This document shows, piece after piece, positions 18,924-27,967 of a DNA stretch of 64,000 bases. Numbering within the stretch: the first letter of the stretch is position 1; each line of letters opens with the position of its first letter. Source of the stretch: G963664115 sp965263045. GTDB taxonomy: Bacteria > Acidobacteriota > Terriglobia > 20CM-2-55-15. A program made the position numbers and the translations under genes. The notes under the pieces are model-generated. The model had not been told where the DNA came from and did not search any database. It was given only the letters and a program-made list of their open reading frames with translations. The stretch covers positions 4,712,001-4,776,000 of the forward strand of contig CBDHGK010000041.1 in the NCBI GenBank assembly GCA_965263045.1, read 5' to 3'.

Positions 18924-19173
18924 GTGAATTCCTTCATAGTGGTGTTGAGTAAGACGAGGCTTGACGAACTTCACTCCACCGGCACGCTCTCGATCGAGCA
19001 GCTCTTGGTGCCAGTTCAGGACGATGTTGATCTGACGATTGTCATTGCTCTCTTCGGTCGTCGCGGCAGCGCCTTCAGACATCGCAAACAGTAACCGGTA
19101 GCCATCAGGAGTGACATCGTAGAAACGACTGTCAAAGGGGGACCAATTATCTGTAGCACGCGACCCTCGCTAA
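18924..19173 (-). pseudogene. Relic of the C-terminal tail of a Pkn-type protein kinase with propeller domain
   Basis: Reading the minus strand from about 19173, just after a stop codon, gives 'SPFDSRFYDVTPDGYRLL' and then 'INIVLNWHQELLDR'. These are the conserved last motifs (FYDVxPDGxRFL ... INVVLNWxEEL) of Acidobacteria-type serine/threonine kinases with a TolB/PD40 propeller. Nothing upstream in this frame continues the protein. The relic is cut by IS256 copy 1. Identification is by remembered motif only. Confidence 0.55.
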
Positions 19174-19223
19174 TGAACATATCGACAGGATTGTTGCGTC
19201 AGCGTGGGTTCGCGGCATGAATT

Positions 19224-20111
19224 TTACCCATACCCTAACTGACGGGTCAGGGGGTGATCCATGATTCGCTTTAGTACTTCACCGTCCACCCCTTCTTGTT
19301 CGAAGGCGTTAGCCCGTTCCGGCCGGATGGAAACGGATCTTGCCGTGTCTTTTTCGCCCGCGTTGCCCAAGAACTCGTGCAGCCGTTTTAGCTCCACAGC
19401 CGAATCAAGCAGCAAATCCTCGTACTTAATGCGCAGCAGCCGAGATAGCTCTATCTGGGAGGTCACGCGCTCCACATTCCTAACATACTCGCACCAGAGG
19501 CCAAAAGCGCCGTCCAACGAACGGCAACGCAGTGAAGCATCACTTCCCAACCCTCGTTCGCTTTCCCTTTTCATCAAGCTCAGACACACGTCGAGTGGGT
19601 TTCGATAAACGGAAATAATCTTGGCCTGGGGAAACACTTTCAACCAGAGTGGAAGCGTATAAGTGTTGCGTGGGTCTTTCCAACCCCACGGCCCGTTTGG
19701 TCGCGGGACCGCAACCCAACCCGTGTGTAGGCCAGACCAGGACGTACACTCCGAGGCGAGCCAGCGCGCTGCGCTATCGCTAATAGAAGCATCGGCGATC
19801 AAATCGGACACGGGTTCCGGGTAGTCCCAATACGCATGAGCCAATCTAAACACGCTGCGGTTGAGGCCCTGAAAGAACGCGCTTTCGCTCGTGTCTTTAC
19901 CTTGCGGGGAACCCATGAACACGCCCATTGCTTCGAGTAGCCGTGCAGTCAATGAGGTGCCCGATCGATGCATCCCAATGACGATGTACGGCTCTGCAAT
20001 GAGCGCTGAATCATCGCTCCAACCTTGGCCGGCGCTGAGAAAGCGTTGCGCCCGTCGATGAGTTCGCCACCATTGAACTCGGGACCGGAGTGAATTGAGG
20101 CGTCTGATCAA
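19224..20111 (-). CDS. Sulfotransferase-family protein
   Basis: A 295-residue protein. The PAPS-binding P-loop-like motif is 'YIVIGMHRSGTSLTARLLE' (about residues 42-60) and the 3'-phosphate region is 'AKIISVYRNPLDVCLSLMKR' (about 163-182). 'LLRIKYEDLL' and 'LHEFLG' follow as in bacterial sulfotransferase_3-type enzymes. Its ATG overlaps the stop of the glycosyltransferase gene (ATGA). With that gene and the deacetylase it looks like a three-gene set decorating a surface glycan. Confidence 0.85.
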   Translation of the reverse strand: MIRRLNSLRSRVQWWRTHRRAQRFLSAGQGWSDDSALIAEPYIVIGMHRSGTSLTARLLEAMGVFMGSPQGKDTSESAFFQGLNRSVFRLAHAYWDYPEPVSDLIADASISDSAARWLASECTSWSGLHTGWVAVPRPNGPWGWKDPRNTYTLPLWLKVFPQAKIISVYRNPLDVCLSLMKRESERGLGSDASLRCRSLDGAFGLWCEYVRNVERVTSQIELSRLLRIKYEDLLLDSAVELKRLHEFLGNAGEKDTARSVSIRPERANAFEQEGVDGEVLKRIMDHPLTRQLGYG

Positions 20112-21130
20112 GGTAGTGCCGGGTAGCAGGCTTTCACATCTAGCAACGCGACGCCTATTCTTATGAGTTCCTGCTTGTGTTGCGGGGCAAGGTCTGCGAT
20201 AGGTCCGCCTTCTAAAGGACCGCCGTCCTCAAGCAGCCAGGTGAGATATTCGTCAGCAAGACGTCTTCTCTCCGCAAGCTGCAACATATCTATTCGTTCG
20301 GCCGAAGATACACGTCGATCGACAAGGAGCGATTTTCGAATCCAGTCAACCATAGCGTCGGGCAATACGCGCTTAGTCCACGCTCTAAGTCTTGTTTGCG
20401 GTCTGTGCCGTACAGTGCTACGAATTGAAATCGCACCAATATGAACCAGACTGGAATCCCTTATCAAGGCGCTTGACCGCTGGTGATAGGCAAGCGCGAT
20501 GTTCAACAGCTTGCCGGTATCGTAAAGCACCTTTTTTAGCTCCAGTTCTCTCAAAATGGCTTGAAACGCGACTGGAACCTGAGACCATGTCCGTCTAATA
20601 AACGTTAGCTGGTGTTGCTGTATCACTTCAGCCAGCGCCCGGCGTCGATAAATGGCACAGTAGGAAACGCCTAGACAAAGCCCCTTGTGATCATAGACAT
20701 AACGACCACCCATAATGTCGAACTCCACCGGCATGCAGAGGTCGCTCGGACGATGCCAGTACGGTAGCCCGGAAAAACACGCGTCATGGGTGTCGAGCTG
20801 ATGTGCCAAGTCTTGGAAGAATCTGCCGCGGGCGAATATGTCCGAGTCGATTAAAGCGAAGAATTCCTGATCGGTCGTACAAAAAAGTTGCTGCAGAGCA
20901 TCGCCGTGCAACAGCACGCGCGAAGTGTTGAGAGAAACGTACTCAAGCTGAGAGTGACGGGCCGCGCAGCGAGCCAGCAAGGCCTCTTCTTCATCTTTAC
21001 AACCATTCGACACCAGGCGGAAACGGAACTCTGAGTAATCGGCGAGCGAAAGGACGAATGGCAACAGCTTCTCAACGGTGTTCCTGACGTAAATCACGTT
21101 GAAGATCAAAGATCCGGGTTCTTCGCGCAT
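20108..21130 (-). CDS. Glycosyltransferase, GT-A type
   Basis: A 340-residue protein. The N-terminal 'LIFNVIYVRNTVEKLLPFVLSL' and 'FRFRLVSNGCKDEEEALL' fit a Rossmann-like nucleotide-sugar domain, and 'FFALIDSDIFARGRFFQDL' carries a DxD motif (about residue 92) for metal and nucleotide binding. The C-terminal 120 residues are helical and unrecognised. It starts five bases after the deacetylase stop and overlaps the sulfotransferase gene. Confidence 0.75.
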   Translation of the reverse strand: MREEPGSLIFNVIYVRNTVEKLLPFVLSLADYSEFRFRLVSNGCKDEEEALLARCAARHSQLEYVSLNTSRVLLHGDALQQLFCTTDQEFFALIDSDIFARGRFFQDLAHQLDTHDACFSGLPYWHRPSDLCMPVEFDIMGGRYVYDHKGLCLGVSYCAIYRRRALAEVIQQHQLTFIRRTWSQVPVAFQAILRELELKKVLYDTGKLLNIALAYHQRSSALIRDSSLVHIGAISIRSTVRHRPQTRLRAWTKRVLPDAMVDWIRKSLLVDRRVSSAERIDMLQLAERRRLADEYLTWLLEDGGPLEGGPIADLAPQHKQELIRIGVALLDVKACYPALP

Positions 21131-21135
21131 CTCCG

Positions 21136-22077
21136 CTAACCTCTAAGCTCCACAAGCTCTTTTGCGGTGACCAACCTCAAATGACGTCCCACACACCTTT
21201 TGAGGCTCGCAAAAAACGCCTCGATGCCGGAACGCGCCGCCGGGTTAGCCAATGTACTTGACCGCACAGTCAGTACCAGATGGGCATCGGGTTGCTCAAG
21301 GTAGGATTTCAAGTACCGGGAATAAGGTCTTGGACCAAGACGAACCATGATGCGGTCTGTGTCAATCGCCTTCGTGCGATCACTGAATGAGTCAATAATC
21401 TTACGCCGTAGCGTCGTCTGTCGGGGGGCGGAAGAAACCGGGACCACCCATAGTCCACTGTGACCTTCGCTTGCTTGCCATTTGTGTGGCCGCGACTGAA
21501 CAGCGGAACCGTCCAGGGGGGCTCCCCGGAAACGCCCCATATGCTGAGGAAACGGTTTGGCACAACGACCAGCTACGACACCCAATTCCCGCTGAAGGCC
21601 CATGTCCGCCGCATGTTGGCGTAGCCCGGCGCTGGTCCAGTTCATGCCGATGCTATAAGTTTCGGGGAGTTCATGAAAGTGATGATGGAAAGCCTCGACA
21701 GCCATACCCAAACAATGAGTTGTCCAATCGTCCCCATTAAAATCAACCGCCCATTGCCCGACAACGCCATCCCAGAGGTAACTGTGCACGTGCACCCCGA
21801 GCTCATCGCCAACACCTCTCAGACGTTGCCAGTCGGACGCGTATTGTCTTAGTCCCCAATCCGGGCCTCCGTAGCACTGATCGATTTGCGGATCGGCCCT
21901 GACCAGCCAGACGAATCTCGCCGGCCAACCATCGGACAACGATGATCGCAGTCGCTCCAAGAACTCGAAACCCGCCTCTACGCCGTCCCAGCTCCCCGGT
22001 AAAACGGGATCGAGGAAGTGACCATCGGGCTCGACATCAATCTCCAACAAGATGGGAATACTCTTATCCATAATCAC
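21136..22077 (-). CDS. Polysaccharide-deacetylase-like protein
   Basis: A 313-residue protein with features of the NodB/polysaccharide deacetylase superfamily: 'ILLEIDVEPDGHF' (possible metal Asp) near the start and 'LGVHVHSYLWDG' (HxH, metal ligands) at about residue 95. The order strand-Asp-HxH fits the fold, but the family's later motifs are weak, so catalytic competence is uncertain. No signal peptide. First gene of the coupled set with the glycosyltransferase and sulfotransferase. Confidence 0.65.
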   Translation of the reverse strand: MIMDKSIPILLEIDVEPDGHFLDPVLPGSWDGVEAGFEFLERLRSSLSDGWPARFVWLVRADPQIDQCYGGPDWGLRQYASDWQRLRGVGDELGVHVHSYLWDGVVGQWAVDFNGDDWTTHCLGMAVEAFHHHFHELPETYSIGMNWTSAGLRQHAADMGLQRELGVVAGRCAKPFPQHMGRFRGAPLDGSAVQSRPHKWQASEGHSGLWVVPVSSAPRQTTLRRKIIDSFSDRTKAIDTDRIMVRLGPRPYSRYLKSYLEQPDAHLVLTVRSSTLANPAARSGIEAFFASLKRCVGRHLRLVTAKELVELRG

Positions 22078-22134
22078 CTATTCGGCCATCAGCATCTGCC
22101 ACGGCAAACGACACATCTCGCAATCGCTCGGCCC

Positions 22135-22300
22135 GCCCGTTCCGAATTTCGTACACTTCGTCAGCTTCTCCAGTCCGTAGATCGCAGCGATGTTGGGGTG
22201 GTTCAGAGAAGCGAGTAATCTGGCTTCACGTTCAAACCGCGCCAGTCGATCAAGGTCCCTGGCAGATCGTGTAGTGGCCGAGTCGGGTTCCGGGTTGCAT
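22135..22300 (-). pseudogene. Relic of the N-terminal lobe of a Pkn-type Ser/Thr kinase
   Basis: The ATG at 22300 opens 'MQPGTRLGHYTI', the usual first residues of these kinases, and soon hits a stop. After a frame jump, which suggests an internal deletion of the Gly-rich loop and VAIK region, the minus strand reads 'RLARFEREARLLASLNHPNI' followed by 'AAIYGLE', the classic alpha-C to beta-4 stretch. The kinase match ends near 22135. Confidence 0.65.
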
Positions 22301-22411
22301 CGAATGAATCAGACTACATGGAGGTTCTTGAGGTCAATCACACTGTCGAGTTTGTGCGATGGATGCCTCACCCTAGAAATGCGTAGTTAAACGTCATCCG
22401 AGATGCTGTCG

Positions 22412-22456
22412 TTAAGGCACGACAATTACATCGCTCACGTACTCCGCAAGTCTCCT
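22412..22456 (-). pseudogene. SGNH-hydrolase pseudogene, C-terminal piece
   Basis: The last 15 codons of the SGNH gene described at 23843-24752, ending 'RRLAEYVSDVIVVP' and TAA at 22412. They lie on the far side of an IS256-type insertion; the 9-bp duplication AAGTCTCCT (22448-22456 and 23843-23851) proves the join. Confidence 0.8.
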
Positions 22457-23842
22457 GAGTTATTGTCAAAAGTGGTGTTTAGGCGACTGAATCAAGCGGC
22501 GGCCTGATCGACGTTTGTCACCTCGATACCATCGTTGAATTTCACTCCAGTAATCACCTTGGCCAGATCATCGAATCCTCGTAATCGTCGCCAGTTCTTC
22601 TGAGCGCACTGTCCCAGTTTGAACATCATGTGCAGCATGCCGTCGCGCGTCAGGCACCCCCTGGATCGCTTGGTCCGGTGGCGGATGGTCGCGAAGGTCG
22701 ACTCAATGGGATTGGTCGTTCTGAGGCTCTGCCAGTGCTTGGCCGGGAAGTCGTAAAAGGCCAGCAGTGCTTCGCTGTCTTTCTGGAGGCAGAGAGTGGC
22801 TTTCGGATATTTCGGTTCATAGGTTTCAATGAACAGGTCGAATGCCTTCTCGGCGTCTGCCTTTGTCTCGGCCTTCCAGATCGCGTGCAAGGCCTCTTTC
22901 GCTTTCGCCTGAGCCGACTTGGGTAGGCAGTTCAACACGTTCATGGTCTTGTGCATCCAGCAGCGTTGTTGGCGTGTCCCGGGATAGATTTCCTCCAGTG
23001 CGGCCCAGAACCCCATCGCACCGTCACCGATGGCCAACTCCGGGATATTCATCCCACGGGACTTCAGCTTCAACAAGACCTCGCGCCAACTCTGTGTCGA
23101 TTCCCGGACACCGTCTTCGATCGCCAGAAAACGCTTCTCTCCGCGTTCATTCACGCCGATCACGACCAATGCACACAACTTGGTTTGTTCCGCACGAAGT
23201 CCGCTGTAAATGCCGTCGGCCCAGACATACACCCAGCGGTTTGCATCCAGCCGCTCCTCGCAGCTTTGGCGGTACTCCTCGCCCCAGACCTGCTTCAGGC
23301 GCGATACCGTGCTCGCCGACAGACCTTGCGCCTGGGGACCGACAAGAACTTTTAGGGCTTCACCCATTTCGCCGCTCGAGACGCCTTTCAAATACAACCA
23401 CGGCACCGCGGCTTCCAGCGACTTCGTCTTTCGAATGTACGGAGGTACCAGCGCCGATCGGAACGTCACCGCTTCGCCGGTCTTGGCACGGACCTTCGGG
23501 ATTTGCACCGTTACCGGTCCCAAACCGGTCTGCAGTTCGCGTTCAGGCAGATAGCCATTGCGCACCACCCCGGCGTTCCCCTTCTCGGTGCGCCGATCGT
23601 TGTGCTGGGATAGCAGTTCTGACAATTCGGCTTCGACTGCGCGTTGGATCAGCTCTTGAGCTCCGGCTCGTAGCAAATCGGTCACCGCGTCTGCGATCGC
23701 TTCTCGATCTTCCCGTTCAATAACGATACTCTTACTCATAGTGGCGTATCTCCTTTGGTTGCTTTGAAGTCTCGTAAACAACAAATCAACCAGATACGCC
23801 GCTTTTCTTCAATCCCTCAAACACCAGATTCGGTTATAACTC
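22457..23842. mobile_element. Second, distinct IS256-family element
   Basis: A 1386-bp element with inverted ends (GAGTTATTGTC...TGGTGTTT on the left; GAGTTATAACC...TGGTGTTT on the right, reversed). A perfect 9-bp target duplication AAGTCTCCT flanks it. Its transposase is a different branch from the 17483/25543/45523 family. It sits in the 3' end of the SGNH-hydrolase gene. Confidence 0.92.
22492..23739 (-). CDS. IS256-family transposase (second type)
   Basis: A 415-residue protein from the ATG at 23739 (MSKSIVIERED); fifteen upstream in-frame codons have no support. Marks of the IS256 family: 'RNGYLPERELQTGLGPVTVQIPKVR', 'VYVWADGIYSGLR' (first Asp), 'PELAIGDGAMGFWAALEE' (second Asp), 'QRCWMHKTMNVLNCLPK' and 'RTTNPIESTFATIRHRTKR' (Glu). 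It appears complete. Confidence 0.92.
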   Translation of the reverse strand: MSKSIVIEREDREAIADAVTDLLRAGAQELIQRAVEAELSELLSQHNDRRTEKGNAGVVRNGYLPERELQTGLGPVTVQIPKVRAKTGEAVTFRSALVPPYIRKTKSLEAAVPWLYLKGVSSGEMGEALKVLVGPQAQGLSASTVSRLKQVWGEEYRQSCEERLDANRWVYVWADGIYSGLRAEQTKLCALVVIGVNERGEKRFLAIEDGVRESTQSWREVLLKLKSRGMNIPELAIGDGAMGFWAALEEIYPGTRQQRCWMHKTMNVLNCLPKSAQAKAKEALHAIWKAETKADAEKAFDLFIETYEPKYPKATLCLQKDSEALLAFYDFPAKHWQSLRTTNPIESTFATIRHRTKRSRGCLTRDGMLHMMFKLGQCAQKNWRRLRGFDDLAKVITGVKFNDGIEVTNVDQAAA

Positions 23843-24752
23843 AAGTCTCCTGTGAGCCAGCTGGTTCGGATGACGGTCATGAACACTAAGTTGGTACTTC
23901 AGTTCATTGCCGTGGAAATCCGGCAAGATTTCGCCTACGAGATGAATGCTGATTTCCTTCTCGCGAAGCCGCGCAATGATTTCAGCGGAGGTACTGTCCT
24001 GCGGATCATCTCAAAACAGTACGTGAAACTCGGTGCCCGGATATTGATTGTCGATCCGCTTTTGGGACGCCTCGATGATTGCGATGAACCGGTCGAGATC
24101 GCTACGTGTCACACGGAGGTCGAATAACGCCCGCATGATCTCCGGCTTGGGCAGCAGAGCAGTCGAACCTTCGTATTGCCCGAAATAAACCGGTTGGCCG
24201 CTCTCGTCTAGCACGAACTGCGGGCCCATACTGTCGCGCCGAACGACCTTGTTGGCCGCCCTGCGGACGTGATCAACGATACCTTGGTAAACCGCGTATC
24301 GCGGTTGGCAATCGATGACATCCTCGACCACACCATGTTCAAGAGCGGCCAGCATCTGATGTGCACCCCACCCCGAGAAACTGAAATTGTGAGCGCTCAT
24401 CCCTGAAGCGTTGATGGAACTGACAATATACGGCATCGCCTCTGTATCGTTCACTCCAGGCCCGAAAGTGAATGATCCACCGAAGAAAAGCACGCACTCC
24501 GCACTATCTGCGCGAAGAGCCTCGTTCGATATCCTTAGCCCCGATTCATCGGTTTGAACAGTCACATCAAATACAAACTCATCCTCGATGTATCTCGTCC
24601 AATGCACAACACTGCCTTTTGACGAGGACCATCCAAGCAAGGGATCCGGTAGGACACGCTGAACTAGTTCACCATCTGGACTCCGACTCTCGTCCCGCCC
24701 CGATTGTGGGCCCGCGTGCGTGTATGACAAATAGATCTCGAAACCGGCCAGG
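23843..24752 (-). pseudogene. SGNH/GDSL-type hydrolase pseudogene, central piece
   Basis: Contains the catalytic serine block 'VLFFGGSFTFGPGVNDTEAM' and 'NFSFSGWGAHQ', and near the end 'HDRHPNQLAHRRL', the Asp-x-x-His region of SGNH hydrolases. An in-frame TGA at 24011-24013 interrupts '...FHVLF-DDPQD' where a Trp codon (TGG) would fit. Joining it to 26984-27221 and 22412-22456, with each target duplication counted once, gives an unbroken frame of 392 codons apart from that TGA. Likely an acyl-esterase or acetylase of surface polymers before inactivation, with membrane helices at its N-terminus. Confidence 0.8.
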
Positions 24753-25542
24753 GAATGTGTGCCAATCTTAGTTGGAAATTGAAACGGCTCCAAACCCCAT
24801 GGTTTGATGGTATTGGAAGAAACAACATCAAGCCTGTAAGAGAAAGGAGCCGAGATGAGGAGTCTGTTACGTTCGGTAAAGAAACGCAAGAAGTCGCGTG
24901 TGCTGGGTGAGGTCGAGGTCCTGAGCCGGGAGGAATACTCGGGACTGGAATTGGACTCGAAGGTGGAGATGATTCGGGCGTTGATCCCACTGGGGTTGAT
25001 GCACGTGGAGGAGTTGCTCGACGAGGAAGTGAAGTCGTTGGCGGGTGAGCGATACGCACGAAAGGAGGCGGCGTTGCGGGGCCGGCGACACGGGAGCAAT
25101 CCGGGGACCGTGGGGCTGGGTGGCCAGCGGGTGCCGGTTCGGGTGCCTCGAGTGCGCAGCGTGGCGGGCGGGGAGATTCCGCTTCGGACCTACGAGGAAC
25201 TCAGTCCGGGTGGCGCGGTGAACGAGCTACTGCTCAGACGTGTGCTGTATGGGATCTCCTGCCGGAACTATGAATCGGCCGCTGAAGCGATTCCGGGAGC
25301 GATCGGACTGTCGAGTTCGACGGTGTCTCGAGGATTCGTCCAGGCGAGTGCCGCGAAACTTCGGGAGATGCAGGAGCGGGATCTGAGTGGCGAGGACGTC
25401 GTGGCGATCTTCCTGGACGGGAAGGCGTTTGCCGACGCCCTGATGGTAGTGGCCCTGGGCGTCACGCTTTCGGGCGACAAACGCTTCTTGGGCTTCGTGG
25501 AGACCGACACGGAGAACGAGCAAGTGCTGACTCCGTTTCTCG
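24753..25542 (+). mobile_element. Truncated IS256-family element
   Basis: The first 790 bp of the 1441-bp element, cut where the next complete copy begins. The left flank CGGCCAGG (24745-24752) matches the right flank of the following complete copy (26984-26991), so the two together occupy one original insertion site. Confidence 0.88.
24855..25542 (+). pseudogene. IS256 transposase fragment
   Basis: Encodes the first 229 residues of the 430-residue transposase, through 'ENEQVLTPFL', then runs into the next element. It keeps the first catalytic Asp but lacks the second Asp and the Glu, so it cannot be active. Confidence 0.9.
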
Positions 25543-26983
25543 GAATGTGTGCCAATCTTAGTTGGAAATTGAAACGGCTCCAAACCCCATGGTTTGATGG
25601 TATTGGAAGAAACAACATCAAGCCTGTAAGAGAAAGGAGCCGAGATGAGGAGTCTGTTACGTTCGGTAAAGAAACGCAAGAAGTCGCGTGTGCTGGGTGA
25701 GGTCGAGGTCCTGAGCCGGGAGGAATACTCGGGACTGGAATTGGACTCGAAGGTGGAGATGATTCGGGCGTTGATCCCACTGGGGTTGATGCACGTGGAG
25801 GAGTTGCTCGACGAGGAAGTGAAGTCGTTGGCGGGTGAGCGATACGCACGAAAGGAGGCGGCGTTGCGGGGCCGGCGACACGGGAGCAATCCGGGGACCG
25901 TGGGGCTGGGTGGCCAGCGGGTGCCGGTTCGGGTGCCTCGAGTGCGCAGCGTGGCGGGCGGGGAGATTCCGCTTCGGACCTACGAGGAACTCAGTCCGGG
26001 TGGCGCGGTGAACGAGCTACTGCTCAGACGTGTGCTGTATGGGATCTCCTGCCGGAACTATGAATCGGCCGCTGAAGCGATTCCGGGAGCGATCGGACTG
26101 TCGAGTTCGACGGTGTCTCGAGGATTCGTCCAGGCGAGTGCCGCGAAACTTCGGGAGATGCAGGAGCGGGATCTGAGTGGCGAGGACGTCGTGGCGATCT
26201 TCCTGGACGGGAAGGCGTTTGCCGACGCCCTGATGGTAGTGGCCCTGGGCGTCACGCTTTCGGGCGACAAACGCTTCTTGGGCTTCGTGGAGACCGACAC
26301 GGAGAACGAGCAAGTGCTGACTCCGTTTCTCCGTTCGTTGATGGAGCGGGGCCTGGACATCTCTGAAGGCGTGCTGGTGATTGTCGACGGCGGCAAAGGT
26401 CTGCGGGCGGCGGTCAAGAAGGCATTCAGGAATCGAGCCCTGGTCCAACGCTGCCAATGGCACAAACGCGAGAACGTCGTGAGATACCTATCGAAGACCG
26501 AGCAAGCCGTGTGGCGACGCCGGCTGCAGCGGGCCTACGAGCGCCCGGAGTACGACGAAGCTCGGGCGGCGCTCGGAGAGCTCCATGGAGAGCTCGAGGA
26601 GCGAAACCAATCGGGGGCTGCGAGCCTTGAGGAAGGCCTGGAAGAGACCCTCACGTTGCATCGGCTCGGCGTGTACGGGGTCTTGGGCCGTTCGTTCAAG
26701 ACGACGAATTGCCTGGAATCGGTCAATGCCCTTGTCGAGGAAAGGTGTGCGAAGGTCGATCATTGGAAGAACTCGAGTCAGCGGCAACGCTGGTTGGCGA
26801 CGGCGCTCATCGACATCGAACCGCGCCTGAGGAAGGTGATCGGCTACCGTCATCTTCCAAAGCTCCGCGAAGCCCTCCAGCGAGAGCTGAAAATTGAGGC
26901 GAAGACGTCGACGAGATCGAAGAAGAAGGTTGCATGACCCATCGTGAGCCGTGGAGAGTTTCAACTAAGAATGGGCTTGACTC
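25543..26983. mobile_element. IS256-family element, complete copy 2
   Basis: A 1441-bp element, plus orientation, directly joined to the truncated copy. On its right it is followed by CGGCCAGG (26984-26991), the partner of the duplication left of the truncated copy. Together they split the SGNH gene after 'LAVLAG'. Confidence 0.92.
25645..26937 (+). CDS. IS256-family transposase (complete copy 2)
   Basis: Same 430-residue product as the transposase at 17529-18821, on the plus strand, with all catalytic motifs ('FLDGKAF', 'VDGGKGLRA', 'NCLESVNAL'). Confidence 0.93.
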   Translation: MRSLLRSVKKRKKSRVLGEVEVLSREEYSGLELDSKVEMIRALIPLGLMHVEELLDEEVKSLAGERYARKEAALRGRRHGSNPGTVGLGGQRVPVRVPRVRSVAGGEIPLRTYEELSPGGAVNELLLRRVLYGISCRNYESAAEAIPGAIGLSSSTVSRGFVQASAAKLREMQERDLSGEDVVAIFLDGKAFADALMVVALGVTLSGDKRFLGFVETDTENEQVLTPFLRSLMERGLDISEGVLVIVDGGKGLRAAVKKAFRNRALVQRCQWHKRENVVRYLSKTEQAVWRRRLQRAYERPEYDEARAALGELHGELEERNQSGAASLEEGLEETLTLHRLGVYGVLGRSFKTTNCLESVNALVEERCAKVDHWKNSSQRQRWLATALIDIEPRLRKVIGYRHLPKLREALQRELKIEAKTSTRSKKKVA

Positions 26984-27221
26984 CGGCCAGGACTGCGAGG
27001 GCTACGCAAACATTCAGAGCCACGGCCCTCGCGTTGGTGTTTCGAGAACGGACAACGACTAGCAGGCAGACAATCAACCACGATAGGAACACCCAGAAAT
27101 ACGGGATGGCAAGAAACCTGAGTGAAGAGAAGGAAGCCAGGACCGCAGCTGCTGACGTGACGGCTATTCTATGATGGTTTAGGACTGCCCTGAGCGTACC
27201 CACGTCAGTCTCCCTTGTCAT
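26984..27221 (-). pseudogene. SGNH-hydrolase pseudogene, N-terminal membrane piece
   Basis: Starts at the ATG at 27221 and encodes about 79 residues with three hydrophobic segments: 'IAVTSAAAVLASFSS', 'IPYFWVFLSWLIVCLLVV' and 'AVALNVCVALAVLAG'. It is cut by the IS256 pair. Across the 8-bp duplication the frame continues as 'FEIYLSYTHAG' in the piece ending at 24752. Confidence 0.78.
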
Positions 27222-27353
27222 TGAAAGTACGGACCTTTATCGCGACCTCACGAGCAAGCGTCGGTTCACACTCCGCCACACTTCCCCCATGCCGCCTTTT
27301 CCGAGGGCAGAAACGACTTCGTAGTGCGCAAGTTTTGAACCGGCTTGAATCAC
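27219..27353 (-). pseudogene. Relic of the first beta strands of a Pkn-type Ser/Thr kinase
   Basis: A GTG at 27353 opens 'IQAGSKLAHYEVVSALGKGG' followed by 'MGEVWR', the kinase glycine-rich loop. A frameshift follows, and a neighbouring frame reads 'TLAREVAIKV', with the VAIK lysine. The relic then merges into the start of the SGNH gene. It is a second kinase fragment upstream of a passenger gene, like the one at 22135-22300. Confidence 0.7.
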
Positions 27354-27880
27354 CCGTACATAACACTACAGGAAGGAGTTCGCGTCAATCACAAGGTCAC
27401 ATGCCTGTGATACCGCGATATCGGAAGAGTGGTTTTGGAATCCGATGTTCCACGCCAAGCCTTTGCTGGACCTGCGTTTGGAATGCGCTGTACGTAAATT
27501 GTCCGTGACTGGCTCGCCGCTTGAATGCAGAAACGTTAGCCTTGCCGATCTGGAAAGACCAGCAAGAGTGGTCTGGAGAGGGTCCCGCCGTCGGTGGGCC
27601 CTCTGAAGGCAGAACAGGGCCCTTGTCGGTGTTTCAGCAGATGAGAGCTGGATCGAAAGGCTCCACGTGCGAAGTCACGGCCCCACTATAGGTGCCGAAA
27701 ATTGTAACGAAGGCACTTTGGGGTCGATGAATATTCTTGAAGTCGATTCTGAAAAGCCGTTTTAACAACTCGCGAAAGTTTTTGTGAACTATGAGTGACA
27801 GATCGACCGTTCAATGAGTCAGTGCTCGATTGTTAGTAAGTACAAGAAAACGCCTACGTTACCATGCTAACATTCCCAAC
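27354..27880. other. Gene-free stretch before tRNA-Ser
   Basis: No credible coding frame. Towards the tRNA the sequence becomes more AT-rich (27700-27870), compatible with a promoter region, but no box can be assigned with confidence. Confidence 0.4.
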
Positions 27881-27967
27881 GGAGGAATGGCCGAGTGGTT
27901 GAAGGCGGTGGTCTTGAAAACCATTGTACCCGGAAGGGTACCGGGGGTTCGAATCCCTCTTCCTCCG
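27881..27967 (+). tRNA. tRNA-Ser (anticodon UGA)
   Basis: An 87-nt class II tRNA. The acceptor stem GGAGGAA pairs with TTCCTCC, with discriminator G at 27967. The anticodon loop CTTGAAA gives TGA. A long variable arm ('TGTACCCGGAAGGGTACC') and the T-loop 'GTTCGAATCC' are present. CCA is not encoded. The accessory island lies on its 5' side. Confidence 0.96.

Noticed and set aside
24011..24013. TGA in the SGNH gene as a third selenocysteine codon
   Set aside because: The expected residue is Trp, not Cys; the site is not catalytic; and the gene is already broken by two insertions. A TGG to TGA nonsense mutation is the simpler reading.
16577..27880. Classic integrative island at tRNA-Ser
   Set aside because: The island lies on the 5' side of the tRNA, no integrase gene is present and no duplicated tRNA 3' end was found.
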